A DNA stretch of 10,804 nucleotides from CAYHZL01 sp964361075 (lineage in GTDB: Bacteria; Bacteroidota; Ignavibacteria; UBA10030; UBA8401). The stretch lies in contig CAYHZL010000120.1 in NCBI GenBank assembly GCA_964361075.1, positions 1 through 10,804 of the forward strand. Direction: 5' to 3'. Below are positions 5,520-10,804 of this stretch, in pieces (position 1 is the first letter of the stretch; every line of letters starts with the position of its first letter). The translations under genes and the position numbers were made by a program. The notes below the pieces were generated by a model. That model was not told the DNA's origin. It searched no databases and saw only the letters and a program-made list of their open reading frames with translations.

Positions 5520-7916
5520 TCAATCGTCATCTTTATCGTTTTTTTCGAATGTCTTCACAAATGCACCTCGCACCGGTGCTGGCATTGTCGTTCCCTTTAT
5601 TGATTTCCAAATGATTTGATTGAATTCAATATCCGGCGCAGAATCTTCTTTCTTCAAATTAAACGCCTCCATCCTTTCCTGACCAAACGCGCCAAGAACA
5701 TTCAATTCATCAAAGTTCACAATATTTTTTCGAAGAATATACGGCGAAAAATCCGGCGTTGCTGTAAATGAATTATACATCGGTGTTGCGCTTGCATCAA
5801 ACTGACTCATCGGCGGCAAACTGAGAATCAATTCCATCGTACGCATCATGCCCGATGTTGAATACATCGTGTGGTCAACATATTTTCGTTTTGTGAACGG
5901 ACTAACAACCAACGCCACTGTACGATGCGCATCAACATGGTCGGCACCGTTTTGCGCATCATCTTCAATCACAAAAATTGCAGACTCTTTCCAAAACGAA
6001 CTTTTTGAAATGCGTTCAACAATCATTCCCAATGCATAATCATTATCAGCAACCATTGCACGCGGAGACGGAACACCTTTGCGCGTGCCGGCAGTATGAT
6101 CGTTCGGCAAACGAAGAATAGTAAATTGCGGCAGCGAATTATTTTTTTCGAATTCATCAAACTCTTTCATCCATACTTCCACGCGTTTGCGGTCAGGATA
6201 ACTCAAATCCCACCCGCGATAATTCGGGCACGAGTTATTTTTCAATCCCTTTGCATTAGATTGGAAGTTACCTTTCGCACTTTCGTCTTCATTTAAAAAT
6301 TCTCCATAGTTGCGAAATGAAACATTGTGCCGCAAACAATTATCCCAAATATATCCGTTCGTTGGCGAAGCAATGCCTTCGGTTTCAAAATCGTATTTGC
6401 CGCCGCGTCCTCCGTACATTGTAGGCCATGTTTTTTCCACATAGTCGGTTGCGTACGCCGCCGTAGACCAATTATGTCCATCCGCACTTACTTCCGCATC
6501 GGCATAAAAATTATCGAGCAGAACAAATTCTTCTGCAATCGCATGATGATTTGGTGTAATATTTTTTCCGAACAAACAGAGTGACGAGTCTCCATTGCCT
6601 TGCTGCATATCGCCGAAGACTTGATCATAAGTTCTGTTTTCTTTGATGATATAAAAGACATGTTTAATCGGAGATTGTATTTTTACAGAATTAGGAATCG
6701 GATTTTTATTTGTCCATTCTTCGGATTTTGTTGGATGCGTGAGCGGCGTGTTTTCAAAAACTTGTGCAGTATATTTTTCCAATTCTTCTTTTGTCGGCAC
6801 TGGAATAAATGAAAGTGTTCCTGTTAATAATCCGCCAATGTATTCATGTTTGGGATTTGCTTTTGATGATTCACCTTTTCCGTTAGCTACAAGAAGCATG
6901 TTACCGACACATCGCACTGCGGTTGGGTACCAGCCGGTCGGAATAAATCCGAGCGAATGGCTCTCTCCGGGTTTTGCAATATTAAGTACGGCGAGAAAAT
7001 TATTGTCGGCATTCGCCACATACAAAGTTTTTTCATCATCGCTGAACGCGAGCGAGTTTGGCGTGCTGCCATTCGGTGCATCGGGCGAAAGTGCGACCCA
7101 GATTGTTTCAATAACATTTTTTGTGTCGAGATCAATCACCGATACTGTATTGTTATTTGCATTAGCAACAAACAATCGCTTGCCGTCTTTCGTCATTACC
7201 ATTTCAGTCGGATGATCGCCAACGCCGATTGTTGATTTCAATTCCATCGTGTTCGCATCCACTATCGCGATTTTAGATTCGCCCCACAATGAGACATACA
7301 CAACATTCCGTTTTTCATCCAACACACACGAATACAACGATGACGAGAAAGCAAGTGTATCGAGAAGTGTATTATCGAACGCATTAATTTTGAAAAGCTG
7401 ATTTGATTTTTTTGTTGCAACAAAAAGCAACGAGCCTTCTTCATTCACATCAACACCGGTGGGCGAAATATCTTGTTCAGGGTACGGCTTGCCGAGTTTG
7501 ATGGAATTGATAAACCACGCGGAATCTTTTTCGAAACCATAGCGATACACGGCATTATCATTGCCGGCGGTTACAAAAAAATAATCGCCGATGGAATTCC
7601 ATCTCACACCCATCCACGAGCGTTTAATCAGCAGCGTTTGTACGACCTTCTGTTGTTCAATATTGATAACAGAAAGCATCTGTATGCTTTGACCGCTGTT
7701 TACAACAAGAGCATGTTTTTTATCCGGAGAGATTGACATACCGAGCGGCAAATCGCCGAGAGCGATTGATGTGCCAGCAGGCGAAAGCATCCATCCGTTT
7801 GGCAACAAAGTTTTTTCGTTGGAAATTTTTCCGGGCGAGCGAAATGTTTGCGGTACGTGAGAACAACCGAATAAAAAAAATACCGAGAGAGAGAAAATAA
7901 AACTCTTATTGATCAT
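5520..7916 (-). CDS. Beta-propeller / phosphoesterase fusion lipoprotein
   Basis: The 798-aa protein is probably an envelope lipoprotein: a signal peptide ends in LFGC with the lipidated Cys at 18. Residues ~45-375 are repeated beta-propeller blades of the YncE/YVTN type, for example KRLFVANANNNTVSVIDLDT (247-265) and KTLYVANADNNFLAVLNI (296-313). From ~415 comes an alkaline-phosphatase-superfamily phosphoesterase domain like phospholipase C / AcpA: HVFYIIKENRTYDQVFG (419-435), NFYADAEVSADGHNWS (469-484), LPNDHTAG (603-610) and EDDAQNGADHVDAHR (651-665). These hold the likely metal-binding Asp, His, Glu and Asn. This fusion matches the known 'bifunctional YncE / alkaline phosphatase family' architecture. 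It probably cleaves a phosphoester outside the cytoplasm; the substrate is unknown. ATG 7914-7916 has AAGG upstream. It is bracketed by two palindromic elements. Confidence 0.9.
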   Translation of the reverse strand: MINKSFIFSLSVFFLFGCSHVPQTFRSPGKISNEKTLLPNGWMLSPAGTSIALGDLPLGMSISPDKKHALVVNSGQSIQMLSVINIEQQKVVQTLLIKRSWMGVRWNSIGDYFFVTAGNDNAVYRYGFEKDSAWFINSIKLGKPYPEQDISPTGVDVNEEGSLLFVATKKSNQLFKINAFDNTLLDTLAFSSSLYSCVLDEKRNVVYVSLWGESKIAIVDANTMELKSTIGVGDHPTEMVMTKDGKRLFVANANNNTVSVIDLDTKNVIETIWVALSPDAPNGSTPNSLAFSDDEKTLYVANADNNFLAVLNIAKPGESHSLGFIPTGWYPTAVRCVGNMLLVANGKGESSKANPKHEYIGGLLTGTLSFIPVPTKEELEKYTAQVFENTPLTHPTKSEEWTNKNPIPNSVKIQSPIKHVFYIIKENRTYDQVFGDMQQGNGDSSLCLFGKNITPNHHAIAEEFVLLDNFYADAEVSADGHNWSTAAYATDYVEKTWPTMYGGRGGKYDFETEGIASPTNGYIWDNCLRHNVSFRNYGEFLNEDESAKGNFQSNAKGLKNNSCPNYRGWDLSYPDRKRVEVWMKEFDEFEKNNSLPQFTILRLPNDHTAGTRKGVPSPRAMVADNDYALGMIVERISKSSFWKESAIFVIEDDAQNGADHVDAHRTVALVVSPFTKRKYVDHTMYSTSGMMRTMELILSLPPMSQFDASATPMYNSFTATPDFSPYILRKNIVNFDELNVLGAFGQERMEAFNLKKEDSAPDIEFNQIIWKSIKGTTMPAPVRGAFVKTFEKNDKDDD

Positions 7917-7950
7917 GCTATACCTTATTGTCGTTACGTAAATATTTATA

Positions 7951-8089
7951 GGGCATCTCTAAAAACCTAAAAAAATTGTCATTGCGAGCCGTTCTTTGAC
8001 GAAGCAATCTCGTTTTTTCCTTTTTAATTGAAAGATTGCTTCGGTCGCTTCGCTCCCTCGCAATGACGACAATGTTTTTAGAGATGCCC
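7951..8089. mobile_element. 139-bp MITE-like palindromic element, copy 2
   Basis: This copy has the same terminal repeats as copy 1 (7951-7966 and 8074-8089) and the same left-to-right orientation. It is flanked on both sides by TATA (7947-7950 and 8090-8093), which could be a target duplication of two or four bases. It sits between the divergent lipoprotein and sigma-factor genes, only 34 bp from the lipoprotein start codon, and therefore inside or next to that gene's promoter. Confidence 0.75.
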
Positions 8090-8220
8090 TATACTTCATC
8101 TATCTTCAAAAATATACCAATCAATTTCTCATCGAGCAAGCGAAGCTTTCTTGAAAATCAAAATCTATTTTGGTATGTTGAATGTAGGAACTTCGTTGTA
8201 CACACTTCTGTTCTTTAGCA
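8090..8220 (+). promoter_or_regulatory. Upstream region of the ECF sigma gene
   Basis: This AT-rich non-coding stretch must hold the promoter of the plus-strand cluster. GGAACTT at 8187-8193 resembles the -35 box of ECF-type promoters and would fit autoregulation, but no good -10 box follows at 15-17 bases. A 7-bp inverted pair, ATACCAA (8114-8120) and TTGGTAT (8170-8176), is too short to interpret. No gene is seen. Confidence 0.25.
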
Positions 8221-8853
8221 ATGAGAAGTGCAGCGAAGCATTCGGAACAGTACTCACTACGTATGCTGCCATTTTTTTTAACAGTTGCTTCGGATGTTAC
8301 AGCACTTCACAAGGAATTTGAACGTGAAGCGATTCCGCACATGGATGTGTTGTATAACTATGCGCTGCGCATGTCGGGCAATCCGGACAAAGCAAAAGAT
8401 TTAGTGCAAGATACTTTTTTGAAGGCGTATCGTTTTTGGAATAAGTTCGAAAAAGGAACAAACGTTCGCGCGTGGTTGTTTCAGATAATGAAAAACACGT
8501 ACATCAATGTATATCGGCAAGAAAAAAAAGAACCCGACACAGTTGATTACGAAGAAATCCAAAATTTTTATGACTCGATTCGCGCTTCCACAAGTGACAC
8601 GAATGATTTACAGGAAAAACTATTTGGTCAATTGTTAGATGATGATATTTCGAAAGCGCTCGAATCACTGCCGGAAGAATTTCGTACCGTTGTTATTTTA
8701 TGCGACATCGAAGGTTTGCCGTATGAAGAGATAGCGGAATTTGTGCAGTGTCCCGTGGGCACAGTTCGCTCGCGTCTTCATCGCGGCAGAAAACTTCTTC
8801 ACGCAAAACTTTTTGATTATGCAAAAAAGAGAGGATTTATAGATAATGATTAA
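8221..8853 (+). CDS. ECF-type RNA polymerase sigma factor
   Basis: The protein (210 aa from the first ATG) has the two-domain layout of extracytoplasmic-function sigma factors. Region 2 spans ~37-100, with KAKDLVQDTFLKAYRFWNKF (57-76) for -10 recognition and core binding, and NVRAWLFQIMKNTYINVYR (81-99). Region 4 spans ~143-195, with LPEEFRTVVILCDIEGLPYEE and the helix-turn-helix CPVGTVRSRLHRGRKLL for -35 recognition. There is no region 3, as expected. The start is uncertain. ATG 8221 has no ribosome site, and ATG 8263 (MLPFFL...) would give a length nearer the family and would fit if the GGAACTT box at 8187 is the promoter. The gene downstream encodes a zinc-finger anti-sigma factor, its probable partner. 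The pair is separated by 193 bp with an inserted palindrome, unlike the usual tight or overlapping arrangement. Confidence 0.93.
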   Translation: MRSAAKHSEQYSLRMLPFFLTVASDVTALHKEFEREAIPHMDVLYNYALRMSGNPDKAKDLVQDTFLKAYRFWNKFEKGTNVRAWLFQIMKNTYINVYRQEKKEPDTVDYEEIQNFYDSIRASTSDTNDLQEKLFGQLLDDDISKALESLPEEFRTVVILCDIEGLPYEEIAEFVQCPVGTVRSRLHRGRKLLHAKLFDYAKKRGFIDND

Positions 8854-9024
8854 TTTTTTGTATCTACTCTGTAGCAGCAAAAGGAAAGTAAAAATATGCC
8901 ACAAAGACGCGAAGACACCATTCGCAGCGGCGAATCACAAAATTTTAGTAAAGAATTTTTCGTATTTCCTTGTGCCTTAGTGGCGAAAAAAATATCGTTG
9001 CTGAGGAGTTACAATTTTTTGTAT
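8852..9024. repeat. 12-bp direct repeats bracketing an inserted palindrome
   Basis: AATTTTTTGTAT occurs at 8852-8863, overlapping the sigma-factor stop, and again at 9013-9024 before the anti-sigma ribosome site. The 149 bp between hold the palindrome at 8897-8984. The repeats could be a target duplication left by insertion, or chance in T-rich DNA. Removing one repeat and the insert would bring the two genes close together. Confidence 0.4.
8897..8984. repeat. Palindromic GCCACAAAG-type intergenic repeat
   Basis: The left end GCCACAAAGACGCGAAG (8898-8914) faces CCTTGTGCCTTAGTGGC (8968-8984), whose complement, GCCACTAAGGCACAAGG, is an imperfect match. The centre holds a perfect ATTCGC / GCGAAT hairpin (8920-8925 and 8930-8935). 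From memory, GCCACAAAG...-type palindromes recur between genes in many bacterial phyla. It carries no gene and splits the sigma and anti-sigma genes. Confidence 0.6.
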
Positions 9025-9046
9025 GCAGATTTGATAAAGGATTGCC

Positions 9047-9874
9047 GTGAAATGTAGTGAATTTAGAAATCTTGTTTGCGATTGCATAGACAATCGGTTA
9101 TCGAAGGAAGCCGCGAATGAGTTGAATGAGCATTCGTGCCGATGCCCGCATTGCAAAACCGAATACGATTCGGTGTACATTGCAAAATCTGTTGTGCAGA
9201 AAAAAATTCCACGCGCCAGCGTGCCCACTGATGTCTATTATTCGATATTACAACAAACACGCACAACGCACCGCTTCATCCCTCTGTTTTTAATTCGCTT
9301 GTTCGGCGAATCGGCTCTGAACCCCGTTGTAACTTTTATCTTTGTACTTATTGTTGCTCTCGGAGGAATATCGTTATTGCAAACTCCGAATGCACATCCC
9401 GTTTCTGCGGAAAAAAATATTATCAACCAGTCGTTAAAAAATTATGCTGCCGTCATGGGTGGTACAATAAAACCGGCAATGGTCAGCCAGCAAGCAGACG
9501 ATGTAAAAAAATTTCTCGCGAAAGAAGTTCAGTTCGATGTGAATGTACCGGCAATGGAAGGATGCGAGTGGTGCGGCGGCGTCCTTTCTTCTTTTGATGG
9601 AGTACAACTGGCGCATGTTGTGTACAAAATCGGCGGTGTTGGTATTATTTATATCTATCAGGCAGAATACAACGATGCAATGAATGGCGAAAAAATTACT
9701 TTACCGGAAAATGTAAAAGCATCTCTGATTAAAACCGGCTGGTATGTTGAACAAACATCCGACAAACAATCCATTGCATTATGGAAACACGAAAACACAT
9801 TATGTGTCGCCGTCAGTGCAATCGAAAAAAACACACTGCTTGCATTGCTTACAGAAAAAAAACTATCAAAATAA
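9047..9874 (+). CDS. Zinc-finger transmembrane anti-sigma factor
   Basis: The 275-aa protein begins with a short cytoplasmic zinc-binding anti-sigma domain: C3 and H29-x3-C33-x2-C36 match the ZAS pattern, with extra cysteines at 11, 13 and 31. One membrane segment follows at about 93-111 (PVVTFIFVLIVALGGISLL), then an extracytoplasmic domain of some 160 residues. That domain contains EGCEWCGGVLSSFDGVQLAHVVY, with a C173-x-x-C176 pair, and a further C253. By family knowledge the N-terminal part holds the neighbouring ECF sigma factor inactive until an envelope signal arrives. The CxxC suggests the signal may be thiol oxidation or metal binding; this is inference. The GTG start at 9047 is favoured because AAAGGA (9036-9041) lies at ideal spacing and Cys3 falls in place. 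tlpA-like follows after 19 bp. Confidence 0.88.
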   Translation: MKCSEFRNLVCDCIDNRLSKEAANELNEHSCRCPHCKTEYDSVYIAKSVVQKKIPRASVPTDVYYSILQQTRTTHRFIPLFLIRLFGESALNPVVTFIFVLIVALGGISLLQTPNAHPVSAEKNIINQSLKNYAAVMGGTIKPAMVSQQADDVKKFLAKEVQFDVNVPAMEGCEWCGGVLSSFDGVQLAHVVYKIGGVGIIYIYQAEYNDAMNGEKITLPENVKASLIKTGWYVEQTSDKQSIALWKHENTLCVAVSAIEKNTLLALLTEKKLSK

Positions 9875-9893
9875 CTTAACAAAGGACTTTTGC

Positions 9894-10466
9894 ATGAAAA
9901 AAAATATTCTCTTTCTCTTTTTCTCTCTGTTCACTGTATTCTTTTTTACTTCCTGCCAAAAAAAGACAGAACAATCTCAAACGCAAAATGCTGCATCGGC
10001 ACAATCCAACATTTCAATGATAGCATCGGTTGAAAAAGTGGAGGGAAACAAAGCGCCGAACTTTTCATGGACAGACGAGAACGGAAAAAAAATTACACTT
10101 GCCGAATATACCAAAGGACAAGCTGCTATGATTAATTTTTGGGCAACTTGGTGTCCGCCATGCAAACGCGAACTGCCCGACATCGTCGCGCTTTCGGAAG
10201 AATATAAAACGAAAGGCGCAAAAGTTATTGGTATCTCAACGGACAAGGATGCCGACGTGATGAATCTTGTTTCTTCCTTCGCGAAGGAACATCACCTCAC
10301 CTATCCGATCATCATTGATAACGACCAACTTGCTGACGCATTCGGAGGGATTCGCGGAATACCAACAACATTTTTTGTAAACGGAAATGGCGAGATTGTA
10401 AAAAAATTAGTCGGCTTGCAATCGAAAGAAACATTTGCACAAGAATTAGAAGCGGCAATGAAATAA
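9894..10466 (+). CDS. TlpA-like thioredoxin-fold lipoprotein
   Basis: The 190-aa protein has a lipoprotein signal (basic MKKN, hydrophobic core, FFFTSC with Cys at 21), a Gln/Ser/Ala-rich linker, then a TlpA/ResA-type thioredoxin domain from about 53. Key features are GNKAPNFSWTDENGKKITLAEY, the active site WATWCPPCKRELP (Cys87 and Cys90), VIGISTDKD, and the cis-proline loop GIRGIPTTFFVNGNG (Pro157). It probably reduces disulfides or thiol partners at the outer face of the inner membrane or in the periplasm, as in cytochrome maturation or envelope repair. I chose ATG 9894 because it has AAAGGAC upstream and opens the signal peptide; the longer frame back to 9744 overlaps the anti-sigma gene and reads like noise. 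The 19-bp spacing puts it in the sigma / anti-sigma transcript. Confidence 0.93.
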   Translation: MKKNILFLFFSLFTVFFFTSCQKKTEQSQTQNAASAQSNISMIASVEKVEGNKAPNFSWTDENGKKITLAEYTKGQAAMINFWATWCPPCKRELPDIVALSEEYKTKGAKVIGISTDKDADVMNLVSSFAKEHHLTYPIIIDNDQLADAFGGIRGIPTTFFVNGNGEIVKKLVGLQSKETFAQELEAAMK

Positions 10467-10469
10467 CCG

Positions 10470-10526
10470 GTGAGCAGTTATCAGTGAACAGTTATCAGAA
10501 AAAAATATTACTGATAACTGCTTCAC
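10470..10526. repeat. CAGTTATCAG palindrome after the tlpA-like gene
   Basis: GTGAGCAGTTATCAG (10470-10484) pairs with CTGATAACTGCTTCAC (10511-10526) with one bulged base. A second CAGTTATCAG at 10488-10497 can pair with the same right arm over a shorter loop. It lies 4 bases after the stop of the thioredoxin gene and overlaps the end of the converging broken gene. It may serve as a transcript end between convergent genes, although no T-tract follows on the plus strand. Confidence 0.6.
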
Positions 10527-10804
10527 ACACCTACCAACAGTCTATCTCCCAACACTGTCGGCAACCCGGCATCAATAATTTTTTGGCGAGTTGTTTCCAC
10601 TTTTTTTTCTCCTGTGGTTGAATTTTGCCAGCCGTCAAAGCGAACAATTTCATCAATGTCATTTCCATTTCTCTTGCAAATCCTAAACCTTGCTTTCCCA
10701 TTTCAATTGCCAATGCTCTCTGATAGTAACTGCTCAGCGTATTTTTTTTTAATTTCAGTATTTCCAAAAAAAACGAATCCCCCGTCCCGATTAAAAAGTC
10801 CCGC
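10523..10804 (-). pseudogene. Partial unidentified gene with an in-frame stop
   Basis: The minus-strand frame entering from the right edge reads GGFVFFGNTEIKKKYAEQLL...SIGN, meets a TGA at 10703-10705, then continues NGKARFRICKRNGNDIDEIV...FDGWQ and ends ...GLPTVLGDRLLVGV at a TGA (10523-10525). Both halves look protein-like, with mostly purine first codon positions. There is no start codon soon after the internal stop, so the gene looks broken by a nonsense change, unless there is a sequence error. The neighbouring minus frame (open from the right edge to 10531) is longer without a stop but ends in an implausible Cys/Trp-rich tail. The A9 and T8 runs near 10747-10765 leave room for a frameshift between the two. 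I do not recognise the family. Confidence 0.4.

Noticed and set aside
8114..8176. ATACCAA / TTGGTAT inverted pair as an operator for the sigma gene
   Set aside because: Seven-base arms 49 bp apart are expected by chance in DNA this AT-rich.
9744..9893. N-terminal extension of the thioredoxin gene
   Set aside because: It overlaps the anti-sigma gene in another frame, while ATG 9894 has a good ribosome site and a lipoprotein signal.
10531..10767. 78-codon minus-strand frame beginning at TTG 10767 as an intact gene
   Set aside because: It ends in an implausible Cys/Trp-rich tail and competes with a more protein-like frame; I reported the region as a broken gene instead.

Overview
The window carries ten intact protein genes, two gene remnants and a dense set of intergenic repeats. 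I see no tRNA, rRNA or CRISPR. Three things point to the Bacteroidota / Chlorobiota / Ignavibacteriota group, though nothing here fixes the genus: moderate-to-low GC with many A/T homopolymers, a transhydrogenase with a split alpha subunit, and lipoproteins with Gram-negative-type lipoboxes. TGA is used as an ordinary stop.

Layout. Positions 1-276 are non-coding: two copies of a 74-bp repeat, one of which supplies a terminator. Positions 277-5186 hold a run of minus-strand genes, in transcription order: pntAA, pntAB and pntB (proton-translocating NAD(P) transhydrogenase); a hicA-hicB toxin-antitoxin pair; a short reading frame carrying a second, diverged copy of the 3' end of pntB; an isochorismatase-family hydrolase; an attC-like hairpin site; and a DUF2459-type membrane protein. 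Positions 5187-5519 are non-coding (pntAA upstream region, a 139-bp palindromic MITE-like element, a terminator). A minus-strand lipoprotein gene (5520-7916) encodes a beta-propeller fused to a phosphoesterase. It is bracketed by a second, same-orientation copy of the 139-bp element at 7951-8089. From 8221 a plus-strand cluster encodes an ECF sigma factor, its zinc-finger membrane anti-sigma factor and a TlpA-like thioredoxin lipoprotein. The right edge is a broken, unidentified minus-strand gene.

How the genes work together. The transhydrogenase genes are a standard NADPH-supplying operon. The unusual part is that hicAB sits directly on the end of pntB and is flanked by 77-bp direct repeats of the pntB 3' end. 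Six of the seven core differences between the repeats are synonymous, so the second copy seems to derive from a once-functional pntB allele and not from decay of a simple duplication. Further along the same strand, the hydrolase and DUF2459 genes are separated by a site with integron-cassette features, so the downstream part of the operon looks assembled from acquired pieces. In the plus-strand cluster, the anti-sigma factor has a CxxC pair in its predicted extracytoplasmic domain and is followed by a lipid-anchored CPPC thioredoxin, which suggests envelope thiol-redox sensing.

Almost every intergenic gap holds a different palindromic repeat, so small non-autonomous elements have shaped much of this region.
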